From assembly GCA_963728895.1 (NCBI GenBank), contig CAVSLM010000001.1, forward strand, positions 248,001-312,000: a stretch of 64,000 bases of DNA, written 5' to 3'. Under the pieces are notes generated by a model. That model was not told where the DNA came from, ran no database searches, and saw only the letters and a list, made by a program, of their open reading frames with translations. Source of the DNA: CAVSLM01 sp963728895 (GTDB taxonomy: Bacteria; Pseudomonadota; Gammaproteobacteria; JBBQDK01). Positions 47,043 through 57,280 of the stretch are shown here, one piece after another (position 1 is the first letter of the stretch; every line of letters begins with the position of its first letter). Both the position numbers and the translations under genes were made by a program.

Positions 47043-48573
47043 GTGTGTGGGATCGTCGGCATCGTCGGGCGCAGCCCCGTAAACCAGATTCTCTACGACG
47101 CACTGGTCGTGCTGCAGCACCGCGGCCAGGATGCCGCGGGCATGATGACCTGCGAGGACGGGACGCTGCATCTGCGCAAGGACAACGGTCTGGTGCGGGA
47201 CGTTTTTCACACCCGTCACATGATCAATCTGCGCGGCAACATGGGGATCGGACATGTGCGCTATCCGACCGCCGGATGTTCCAGCTCCGCCGAGGCGCAG
47301 CCGTTCTACGTCAATTCCCCGTACGGAATTTCACTTGCGCACAACGGTAACCTCACCAACGCCGAAGCGCTCAAGCGCGAGCTGTTCATCGATGATCTGC
47401 GTCACATCAACACTGGCTCGGATTCCGAAGTGCTGCTGAACGTGTTCGCGCACGAGTTGCAGCGCCAGGGCAAGATTCGGATCACCGAAGAAGATATCTT
47501 TCGCGCGGTTGCCGGCGTGCACCGTCGGTGCCGGGGTGCCTACGCCGCCGTGGTGATGATCATGGGCTACGGCATCGTCGGCTTCCGCGATCCCTTCGGC
47601 ATCCGTCCGGTGGTCTTCGGCAAGCGCGAGACCGAGGAGGGTACCGAGTACATGGTGGCTTCCGAGAGCGTGGCAGTGGATGCCATCGGTTTTCAACTGA
47701 TCCGTGACATCGCACCGGGCGAGGCGGTCTACGTCGACATGAACGCGCAGATCCACACGCGACAATGCGCCGAGCATCCCGTGTACTCGCCGTGTCTGTT
47801 CGAATTTGTCTATTTGGCGCGTCCCGATTCCATCATCGACCAGGTGTCGGTCTACAAGGCGCGCCTGCGCATGGGCGAGAAGCTTGCCGGCAAGATCCGC
47901 CGCGAATGGCCCGAGCATGACATCGACGTCGTCATCCCGGTGCCCGACACCAGCCGCACCTCCGCACTGCAGCTCGCGAACAAGCTCGGCATTGCTTTAC
48001 CGCGAAGGTTTCATCAAGAACCGCTACATCGGCCGCACCTTCATCATGCCCGGACAGAAGCAGCGCAAAAAGTCGGTACGCCAGAAGCTCAATGCCATCG
48101 AGCTGGAGTTCCGCGGAAAGAACGTGTTGCTGGTTGACGACTCCATAGTGCGCGGTACTACCTCGCAGCAGATCATCCAGATGGCCCGGGATGCCGGAGC
48201 GCGGCGCGTTTATTTCGCTTCGGCTGCACCACCGGTGCGCTATCCGAACGTGTACGGCATCGACATGCCCGCCGCGAACGAGCTGGTCGCCCATGACCGC
48301 AGCGAAACCGAGGTCGCACGTGCGATCGGCGCCGACCGGCTGATATACCAGGACCTGGAGGACCTCATGGACGCCGTGCGCAGGGGCAACCCGCAGCTGG
48401 AACGCTTCGACGCCTCGGTGTTCAACAACGAATACGTGACCGGAGACGTGAGCCGGGACTACCTGGATCAGCTCGAACAGGTGCGCTGCGATCGCGCGAA
48501 GGAAGATGGCGGCGACGAAGGCAATGGTGGCGACGCCGAAACCCCGGTGATCGAGCTGCACAACGCGTCGTAA
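47043..48573 (+). CDS. purF: Amidophosphoribosyltransferase (one frameshift)
   Basis: First step of purine synthesis. Starts GTG-Cys-Gly (MCGIVGIVG), so no propeptide: the N-terminal Cys is the glutaminase nucleophile after Met removal. Phosphoribosyltransferase loop NVLLVDDSIVRGTTSQQI. An extra T near 47997 (ATTGCTTTAC) breaks the frame after LANKLGIA; the other phase resumes YREGFIKNRYIGRTFIM. Corrected length about 509 aa, normal. cvpA is upstream, metZ downstream. Confidence 0.94.
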
Positions 48574-48683
48574 TCACCGCCGCGGCCGCGCTTGCAGCCC
48601 GGTTGACCATCGCTTGCACGGCGCGCGACCCTGCGCCGGCCTGCGTATAACGAAGACCCGCCGGGCCACGCCAGGAGGCCAGC

Positions 48684-49901
48684 ATGAACGAAGAAGTGCC
48701 CGATGATCTTGGCTTCGAGACCCGCGCGGTGCGCGCGGGTCAGCGACGCACCCCGGAAGGCGAACAGTCCGAGCCCATATTCGCCACCTCCAGCTATGTA
48801 TTCGCCAGTGCCGCGGAGGCGGCCGCGCGTTTTTCGGGCGAACAGCCGGGCAACATCTATTCGCGATTCACCAATCCCACCGTGCGCTGCTTCGAGCAGC
48901 GCCTGGCGGAACTCGAGCAGGGCGAGCGATGTGTGGCAACCGCCTCGGGGATGAGCGCCATCCTGTCCGTGTGCATGGCCTTGCTGCGGGCGGGCGATCA
49001 CATCGTCTCCTCGCGCAGCGTCTTCGGTACCACGACGGTGTTGTTGGAGACCTATCTCGCGCGCTTCGGCATCGAAAGCACCTTCGTGGCACTGGCAGAT
49101 CTCACTGCCTGGGAGCAGGCGGTGCGACCCAACACCCGCCTGTTTTTTCTGGAGACGCCCTCGAATCCGCTCACCGAGCTGGCCGATGTCGCGGCGCTCG
49201 CCGATCTGGCGCATGCCCGCGGATGCCTGCTGGTGGTGGACAACTGCTTCTGTACCCCGGCTCTGCAGCAGCCGTTGACGCTGGGTGCCGATCTGGTGGT
49301 GCATTCGGCGACCAAGTACCTGGATGGTCAGGGACGCTGCATCGGCGGTGCAGTGATCGGCAACGCCGAGCTGGTGGGCAAGGAGGTGTTCGGCTTTCTG
49401 CGTACCGCAGGCCCCAGCATGAGCCCCTTTAACGCGTGGGTGTTCCTGAAGGGACTGGAAACTCTGCGCGTGCGCATGGACGCCCACTGCGCCAATGCGA
49501 CGGCACTGGCGCACTGGCTGGAGGGCCAGTCAGGCGTGCGGCGTGTCTACTACCCGGGACTTGCTTCGCATCCCCAGCACGCGCTTGCGCGACGCCAGCA
49601 GCGTGCTCCTGGAGGACTGCTCGCCTTCGAAATCGACGGCGGCCGCGATGCGGCCTGGCGCTTCATCGACGGCACTCGCCTGGTCTCCATCACGGCGAAC
49701 CTGGGGGACACCAAGTCCACGATTACGCATCCTGCGACCACCACGCATGGGCGCCTCTCTGTCCAGGCGCGCGCGGACGCCGGCATCAGCGACGGCCTGC
49801 TGCGGATGTCCGTGGGACTGGAAACCACCGACGATCTTAAGACCGATCTGCTGCGCGGCCTGGAAGCGGCGCGGCGACGGAGCGGAGCAACCCGCTCCTG
49901 A
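48684..49901 (+). CDS. metZ: O-succinylhomoserine sulfhydrylase
   Basis: 405 aa PLP enzyme of the Cys/Met-metabolism family. Lysine site HSATKYLDGQGRCIGG; RFTNPTVRCFEQRLAELE; ETPSNPLTELAD. The SATKYLDGQGR form and the place after purF indicate MetZ (direct sulfhydrylation of O-succinylhomoserine to homocysteine) and not MetB. AGGAGG stands 7 bases before ATG 48684. Confidence 0.95.
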   Translation: MNEEVPDDLGFETRAVRAGQRRTPEGEQSEPIFATSSYVFASAAEAAARFSGEQPGNIYSRFTNPTVRCFEQRLAELEQGERCVATASGMSAILSVCMALLRAGDHIVSSRSVFGTTTVLLETYLARFGIESTFVALADLTAWEQAVRPNTRLFFLETPSNPLTELADVAALADLAHARGCLLVVDNCFCTPALQQPLTLGADLVVHSATKYLDGQGRCIGGAVIGNAELVGKEVFGFLRTAGPSMSPFNAWVFLKGLETLRVRMDAHCANATALAHWLEGQSGVRRVYYPGLASHPQHALARRQQRAPGGLLAFEIDGGRDAAWRFIDGTRLVSITANLGDTKSTITHPATTTHGRLSVQARADAGISDGLLRMSVGLETTDDLKTDLLRGLEAARRRSGATRS

Positions 49902-50069
49902 CGCCCGGCGAAGTACAGGGCGCGAGGACGCCGGGCTACTCACTGCGGCCAGGTGGCCCGGGATGTGCAGCAGGCTCATGGCGTCGAGGACTGTGGGCGC
50001 GAGTGGCGGGGCGACGCAGGCGAAGAACCTGCGGCACGCCGGCCGTACTTGAGCACGCCCCAGCTTTCC

Positions 50070-51285
50070 ATGGTCCACAGGGCGCTAGCGCGGGTGCCTG
50101 GATGCGGCGCTACGCGCGGTACACGGGCGCGGCTGTGTGCGTCGAGCGCTGCAGCGCCGGCCGCCGCGGGGACCGGTGTGGATCTGCGCGGTCGGCAAGG
50201 CGGCAGCGGCCATGACCGCCGGCGCACTGGAGGCGCTGGGTCCAACGGTCCGCGAGGGCCTGGTGATCACCAAGTACGGCCACGGTGATCCCGAGCTCTG
50301 TCGCACGACGCGGCTGATCTGTCTGGAAGCCGGGCACCCGGTCCCGGACCAGAACAGCCTGACAGCGGGAAGTTCGCTGGTGCATTTTGTCGAACGGGCG
50401 GTCCGGGGTGAGGGTCTGTTTCTGCTCTCCGGTGGAGCCTCGAGCCTGGTCGAGGTGCTACCGGAGCGATTGACCCTGGAAGATCTGCGTCGCGCCACCC
50501 GGTGGCTACTCGCCAGTGGGTTGCCCATCGGCGAGGTGAATCGGGTACGCGCAGCGCTTTCCTGCATCAAGGGCGGGCGGCTCGTGTGGCACGTGCGTCA
50601 CGGTGCCGGCAGAGTATTGCTGATCTCCGATGTTCCCGGGGACGACCTTGCCGTAGTGGGGTCCGGCTTGCTGGCACCCGCCCAGCCGGGTCAGCTTCCC
50701 CCCTTGCCGGACTGGTTGGCCGGGCTCTGCGCCGGTGCCTCCGCGCCGCCCGGCATCCAGGCGTTCAGCTACATCGATACGCAACTGGTGGCGAGTCTGG
50801 GGCATGCGAAGGCGGCGGCCGCAGAGTATGGCGCAGCGCTGGGCTACGGAGTCCGGAGACACACCACACTCGTTACGGGCGATGCCGTGCAGGCGGGACG
50901 CTCGTTGGCCCGTACGCTGCTCGGCGGAGCGGAGGGGATGCACATCTGGGGCGGGGAAACCACGGTACGGCTGCCAAAGCAGCCCGGTCGCGGCGGTCGC
51001 AACCAGACGCTGGCGCTTGCGGCGGCACTGGAGCTGCAGGGTCATCCCGGGGTATGGTTGATGGCCATCGGTACCGACGGCACCGATGGTCCCACGGAGG
51101 ATGCCGGTGCGGTGGTGGACGGTGAGACCGTGCAGCGCGGCATGCGCGCGGGACTCGATCCGGTGACATGCCTGGCGAATGCCGATGCCGGCACGTTCCT
51201 TTCGGCCAGCGGGGATCTGCTTCGCACCGGGCCGACCGGTACCAACGTCATGGACCTCATGATCGGTCTCAAGGCGAACCGCTGA
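50070..51285 (+). CDS. gckA: Glycerate 2-kinase, MOFRL/GckA family (one probable frameshift)
   Basis: From GTG 50137 the frame encodes ICAVGKAAAAMTAGALEALG, SGGASSLVEVLPE, LLISDVPGDD, GGETTVRL and GTDGTDGPTEDAGAVVDG, the glycerate kinase signature. The N-terminal helix lies upstream in two phases: ATG 50070 MVHRALARV, then, after removing one C near 50097, LDAALRAVHGRGCVRRALQR. So the real start is probably 50070, giving about 404 aa. Phosphorylates D-glycerate to 2-phosphoglycerate. Its stop overlaps the next ATG by one base. Confidence 0.85.
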
Positions 51286-52187
51286 TGCACGCGAACGCCA
51301 CACTGGCGCAGCGCGCCTGGGCGTGCATCGCGGAGTGCGATCCCGACGCCAAACTGGAGCGTACGGCCGCGGCTGCGGACGATTGGCGCGCCGGGCGCCT
51401 GATTCCGCCTGGAGCCTTCCCGCCGTCCGCCCCGATCGGTGTGTCGGGCCGGCCGCCGCGTCCCCGCCTGGTGCCTGCACGCGAAGTACCGCGGCGCGGG
51501 TTTCACACGCGCGAGGGCAGGGCTGCACTACTGCATGCCCTTGCCCACATCGAGTTCAATGCCATCAATCTTGCCTGGGATGCCGTCTATCGCTTCCGCG
51601 GCCTGCCGGACGACTATTACACCGACTGGGTGCGGATCGCCGCGGAGGAAAGTACCCATTTTCGCCTGCTTCGTGACCGGCTGCGGGAGATGGGGTTCGA
51701 GTATGGGGCCTTCGATGCCCACGACGGCCTCTGGGAGATGGCACGGGAAACGGCGCACGACGTACTGCTACGCATGGCATTGGTTCCGCGGGTGCTCGAG
51801 GCCCGCGGTCTCGATGTCACCCCGGCCATGCTGCAACGCCTTCAGCGCGCCGGCGATCCCGCGAGCGCGGCGATTCTGGAGATCATCCAGCGCGATGAGA
51901 TTGGCCACGTTGCGAGCGGGACGCGCTGGTTCCGCCATGTCTGCGCGGTACGCGGCCTGGAACCGGAGCGTGAATTCGCGGCGCTCCTGCGGCGCCATCT
52001 CGCCGCCAGCGGTGGGCGCATCAAGGGACCGTTGAATATCCCGGCACGAACCGCTGCCGGCTTCAGCGCCGCGGAACTCGAGTTATTGAGTACACTCGGA
52101 AGAGCGTCCTGCATAGGTTGGTGGAGCCGCTGTCGCTCGTTCCATCCGGTTGCTGATGCTGCTGCGCCTGTTCCGGCCTCTAGCTAG
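51285..52187 (+). CDS. DUF455 family ferritin-like protein
   Basis: About 300 aa. A four-helix ferritin-like carboxylate pattern is visible: HALAHIEFNAINLAWDAVYR, RIAAEESTHFRLLRDRL and EIIQRDEIGHVASG supply paired Glu and His ligands for a di-metal site. The family (PF04305) has no firm biochemical role that I know of. Coupled to gckA by TGATG. The final residues after TLGRASCIGWW look unconserved, and the TAG stop (52185-52187) lies in repeat copy D, so the natural C-terminus may have been altered by insertion. Confidence 0.85.
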   Translation: MHANATLAQRAWACIAECDPDAKLERTAAAADDWRAGRLIPPGAFPPSAPIGVSGRPPRPRLVPAREVPRRGFHTREGRAALLHALAHIEFNAINLAWDAVYRFRGLPDDYYTDWVRIAAEESTHFRLLRDRLREMGFEYGAFDAHDGLWEMARETAHDVLLRMALVPRVLEARGLDVTPAMLQRLQRAGDPASAAILEIIQRDEIGHVASGTRWFRHVCAVRGLEPEREFAALLRRHLAASGGRIKGPLNIPARTAAGFSAAELELLSTLGRASCIGWWSRCRSFHPVADAAAPVPASS

Positions 52188-52313
52188 CCCGAAAATCTCA
52201 CCAGCCGGCCAGCGGCTGGGCGGTAAGTGCATGGAACGCACGGAAGATCTAACATGCTTCGCGGTGCTCCGAACGATGACACGCTGTTCACGCCGCCGGC
52301 CTATCCCGGTTCT
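52184..52313. mobile_element. Interspersed element, copy D (right end missing, about 130 bp)
   Basis: Opens CTAGCCCGAAAATCTCACC, with the preceding bases also CTAG (CTAGCTAG). Aligns with copy C through AGTGCATGGAA, GGAAGATCT, CGAACGATGACAC and GGCCTATCCCGGTTCT, then diverges before the right inverted end. Lies between the DUF455 gene and the convergent lpxH. Confidence 0.8.
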
Positions 52314-52338
52314 GGCGGTTTCTCGCTCGCCGGCACGA

Positions 52339-53097
52339 TCATTGGCTGGATGGAGGGGTCCCCAACCGCAGTGGCTCGAGTGCCTGCAGCGCACAGCCGT
52401 CGGCGTCGCAACGCAGTACGCTGCCCGATTCATACCAGTCGCCGAGGACGAAGCGGCGCGCGGGACGTCCTCGCACCTGCAGGTGGTGCAGGGCCGGACG
52501 GTGGGTATGGCCGTGGATCAGCTGTTCGACGCCGTAGCGCTCCAGCGCCTCGACAACCGCATCGGGCTCGACGTCCATGATCTCCTCGGACTGGGTGCCG
52601 GTGTGCGCCTTGCTCTCGGCGCGCGCCTGCGCGGCGAGGCGCAGCCGTTCCTCGCGGGAGAGTGCAAGAAACTGCCGCTGCCAGGCGGGATCGTGCACCA
52701 GCTTGCGGAACTTCTGGTATTCGACGTCGCCCGTGCACAGCGTGTCGCCATGCATCAGCAGCGTGCCGCACCCGTAGAGATCGATGCGCGTCGGGTCCTC
52801 GAGCAGGCGACATCCAGTGAGTGCGGCGAAGCGCGCGCCTGCGAGGAAGTCGCGATTGCCGGGCAGAAAGGCGGCATGCACGCCGGAGTCGGTGAGCGCG
52901 CGCAGACCTGCGATGACGGGGTCGCTGTCGGGTTCCGTCAGATCGTCTCCGATCCAGGCCTCGTACAGGTCGCCCAGGATGTACAGCGCTTCGGCTCGGG
53001 CTGCCTGCTCGTGCAGGAACCATAGGAACAGCTCGATCATCCGCGGACGCGTCGCGTGCAGATGCAGGTCGGAAATGAACAGCGTGGCGTGGCCCAC
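52339..53097 (-). CDS. lpxH: UDP-2,3-diacylglucosamine diphosphatase
   Basis: 252 aa calcineurin-like phosphoesterase of lipid A synthesis. Metal motifs in order: FISDLHLHA, GDLYEAWIGDD, GNRDFLAG, MHGDTLCTGD, HGHTHRPALH. Peripheral inner-membrane enzyme. Followed upstream by ppi 16 bases away in the same direction, the conserved ppi-lpxH pair. Confidence 0.97.
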   Translation of the reverse strand: MGHATLFISDLHLHATRPRMIELFLWFLHEQAARAEALYILGDLYEAWIGDDLTEPDSDPVIAGLRALTDSGVHAAFLPGNRDFLAGARFAALTGCRLLEDPTRIDLYGCGTLLMHGDTLCTGDVEYQKFRKLVHDPAWQRQFLALSREERLRLAAQARAESKAHTGTQSEEIMDVEPDAVVEALERYGVEQLIHGHTHRPALHHLQVRGRPARRFVLGDWYESGSVLRCDADGCALQALEPLRLGTPPSSQ

Positions 53098-53113
53098 GGG
53101 GAGAACGCGTCCC

Positions 53114-53707
53114 TCAGTCCTCGACCTCCACGCGTTCGATGATCACGTCCTGCGCGGGTACATCCTGATGACCGGCACGCGTGGTGGTCGCAACCTTTTC
53201 GATGGCGTGCACGACGTCCATGCCCTCGATGACTCTCCCGAACACGCAATAGCCCCAGCCCTGGGCGGTCGGAGAGCGGTAATTGAGGAAGTCGTTGTCC
53301 TTGAGGTTGATGAAAAACTGCGCGGTGGCGGAATGCGGCTCGCTGGTGCGGGCCATCGCAATGGTGCCCTCGTCGTTGGCGAGGCCGTTGTCCGCCTCGT
53401 TGCGCACCGGCGCGCGGGTGGGTTTTTGCTTCATGCCGGGCTCGAAGCCGCCACCCTGGATCATGAAACCGGGGATGACCCGGTGGAAGATCGTGCCGTC
53501 GTAGAAGCCGTGCCGCGCATAATCCACGAAATTTGCGACGGTCTGCGGCGCGTGGGCGCTGTCCAGCTCGAGCACGATAGTGCCCTCGCTGGTCTGCATG
53601 CGAACGGTCATGGGCTTTGCTCCTGTGGCGGGCGGCTCGCCGGCCCTGGTGAAGATGGCGTGGGTCAGGATCAGGCTGCCCAGCAATATCGCGAAGAGGC
53701 TTTTCAC
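53114..53707 (-). CDS. Peptidyl-prolyl cis-trans isomerase, cyclophilin type, exported
   Basis: 197 aa. N-terminal signal peptide (SLFAILLGSLILTHAIFTRAG), then a cyclophilin domain: NFVDYARHGFYDGTIFHRVI, GFMIQGGGF, AMARTSEPHSATAQFFINL, VFGRVIEGMDVV. The signal makes it PpiA-like (periplasmic), although this gene slot usually holds the cytoplasmic PpiB. Catalyses proline isomerisation in exported proteins. Confidence 0.93.
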   Translation of the reverse strand: MKSLFAILLGSLILTHAIFTRAGEPPATGAKPMTVRMQTSEGTIVLELDSAHAPQTVANFVDYARHGFYDGTIFHRVIPGFMIQGGGFEPGMKQKPTRAPVRNEADNGLANDEGTIAMARTSEPHSATAQFFINLKDNDFLNYRSPTAQGWGYCVFGRVIEGMDVVHAIEKVATTTRAGHQDVPAQDVIIERVEVED

Positions 53708-53819
53708 TGCGGACCTCGCATCGGCCGGAGCGATTCATGATACGGGTTTCGCCGGGGGCGAGAAAGCGCCGGCGCGGAACCGGTTTCGGTGCGGCCACCC
53801 CATCCGCTAACATGGCAGC

Positions 53820-55256
53820 ATGACCATGCATGCCGCGAAATCGCGATTCGCCCCCAGCCCGACCGGCCTCCTGCACCTGGGAAACGTGCGTACCGCACTC
53901 TTTAATGCATTGCTCGCGCGCAAGCTGCACGGCACGTTCCTGCTGCGCATCGAGGACAGCGACGTGCAGCGCAGTACGGCTGAATACGCCGAGGCCTTGC
54001 AGGAGGATCTGCGCTGGCTCGGGCTCGACTGGCAGGAAGGAGTGGGCGTCGACGGTCCGGCAGGCCCTTACCGGCAGTCGGAGCGTCTGGAGATCTACCG
54101 GAGCCTGGTTACGGAGCTGCAGGCGCGGGGTTCGGTCTATCCCTGCTTCTGCAGCCCCGAGGCGCTGGAGCAGGTGCGTCTGGCTCAGCGCGCCGCCGGC
54201 CAGCCACCGCGCTATCCCGGTACCTGCGCCCGACTGTCCGCCGATGAGGTGCACACGCGCCGCGCACAGGGCCTGGCACATGCCTGGCGCCTGCGCGTGT
54301 CACCTGGGCAAACGGTGGCATTCGACGACCTGGTACGGGGCAGGCATGAAGTTGCCACCGATGCCATCGGCGATTTCGTCGTGCAGCGCGCCGACGGCGG
54401 TACCGCGTTTCTGTTGAGCAACGCCGTGGACGACGCGCTCATGGGGGTGACGCATGTGCTCAGGGGGGAAGACCACCTCAGCAACACGGCACGGCAAATC
54501 CTGATACTGAGGGCGCTCGGCTTGCGGATTCCCGGTTACGGCCACCTGCCCATGATCGTCGGCGCCGACGGTGAGCCGCTGTCGAAGCGCAACGCGAGCG
54601 CGAGCCTGCGGGCCCTGCGCGCGGCAGGCTACCTGCCCGGCGCAATTCTCAACCACGTGGCGCGGCTCGGCCACTCCTATGGAAGCAACCGGTGTCTGGA
54701 TCTGCAGGAGTTGGCTGCGGAGTTCGAACTGCCGCGTCTGGGACGCGCCGCGGCACGGCATGACGAGCTGCAGCTGCGTCGCTGGCAGCGCGAGGCGGTG
54801 GCCTGCGCGGACGCCGGTACCCTGTGGGAGTGGACGGGGCCGGAGACGCGCGCCTGCGTGCCTTCCGGACTGTCGGACGACTTCGTCACGCTGATACGGG
54901 ATAATGTATTGTTTCCGCGGGAGGCGCTGCACTGGGCGCAGGTGCTGTTCGACGAGCCGCTGACCGCGAGCCCCGAAGCGCAGGGAAGTGTGGCAAGTGC
55001 GGTCGAGGGATTCTTCAGGCAGGTCCTCTCGGTATGGGAGCCTTCCGTCGGCTATGCGGAGCTGGTCCGGTCGTTGCGGCAGGCTACGGGTGTGCACGGT
55101 CGCGAGCTGTTCATGCCGTTGCGGGCTGCGCTGACGGGGGAGACGCATGGACCCGAGCTCGAGCGCATCGTGGGGCTGATGCCGCCGGAACGACAGCTGC
55201 GGCGACTTCAGGCGGCGGCCGATCGGCAGGCTGTGCCTGCCGTCTCGCGCCACTGA
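53820..55256 (+). CDS. gltX: Glutamate--tRNA ligase
   Basis: 478 aa class I synthetase. HIGH-type motif SPTGLLHLGNVRTALFN and KMSKS-type motif GEPLSKRNASAS. Sequence is GluRS, not GlnRS (no PEPNGYLHIGH). The slot between ppi/lpxH and cysS is held by glnS in Pseudomonas, so this may be a second, tRNA-Gln-directed or non-discriminating GluRS working with GatCAB, as known for GluRS2 of Acidithiobacillus. That is inference. Start ATG 53820 or 53826. Confidence 0.93.
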   Translation: MTMHAAKSRFAPSPTGLLHLGNVRTALFNALLARKLHGTFLLRIEDSDVQRSTAEYAEALQEDLRWLGLDWQEGVGVDGPAGPYRQSERLEIYRSLVTELQARGSVYPCFCSPEALEQVRLAQRAAGQPPRYPGTCARLSADEVHTRRAQGLAHAWRLRVSPGQTVAFDDLVRGRHEVATDAIGDFVVQRADGGTAFLLSNAVDDALMGVTHVLRGEDHLSNTARQILILRALGLRIPGYGHLPMIVGADGEPLSKRNASASLRALRAAGYLPGAILNHVARLGHSYGSNRCLDLQELAAEFELPRLGRAAARHDELQLRRWQREAVACADAGTLWEWTGPETRACVPSGLSDDFVTLIRDNVLFPREALHWAQVLFDEPLTASPEAQGSVASAVEGFFRQVLSVWEPSVGYAELVRSLRQATGVHGRELFMPLRAALTGETHGPELERIVGLMPPERQLRRLQAAADRQAVPAVSRH

Positions 55257-55314
55257 GCGGTGATCGGTGGCCGGCCTGGCGGGCCATAGAGCCGCGCTGC
55301 CAGTGGGTAATTGC

Positions 55315-56713
<1,399 letters not shown>

Positions 56714-57280
56714 CCGCAATCAGGCGCGCTCTTGCGGTTGCTGCAGGGTAGTGAACGATCCCCGCCGCACTTCCGACCAGGCGCCAGCGGAACGGTGAAG
56801 ATCTCCTCGATGCGCGGAAAGAGGGCTATCCTTGGGAGGGCCTATCCCGGGCGTGGGCGGGCTGCGCGCGCCCGCCCCACGCTTCGCTCGATGGGTAGCT
56901 GCGGCCAGCGTTTCGCTGCTGGGCGGCGTCCTGACACTACAACCCCGCCCCGGCATTCGGAATCCCGGTGAAACACGACGGCCAGAGTCCTGCCGGGCTT
57001 CCTTCCGGCCATTCAAGCGGCCCCCGCCAGCGCCGCTATGGCCCCATACCTGCTGCCGCCGGTCGCTTCTGACCACGAGAACCGGAAATTGCAAGTCGAG
57101 GTTTTTCGTGGCGCATGAACCGCTCCCGAGCCCCAACCCACCCCTGGCCGGCCATTTCCGTCTGCGGAGGACCATGACGCCACTTCGCTTGCGCGAGCCG
57201 CCCCAAGACGAGCGTCGGTCCGTCGCGCGTGCGGCGTTTCGGTGTGCGCCGCACCGCGCCGGTGTGCGGCATTCGAGAAC
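56714..57280. other. Non-coding stretch of 567 bp
   Basis: Between cysS and the GGDEF-EAL gene. I see no convincing gene, tRNA or repeat. Frames on both strands (such as leftward 57175-56720) are Arg/Gly/Pro-rich and look like GC-driven noise. It may hold the promoter of the downstream gene. Confidence 0.6.

Noticed and set aside
56720..57175. Leftward 151-codon frame as a gene
   Set aside because: Arg/Gly/Pro-rich, no ribosome site, no recognisable domain.
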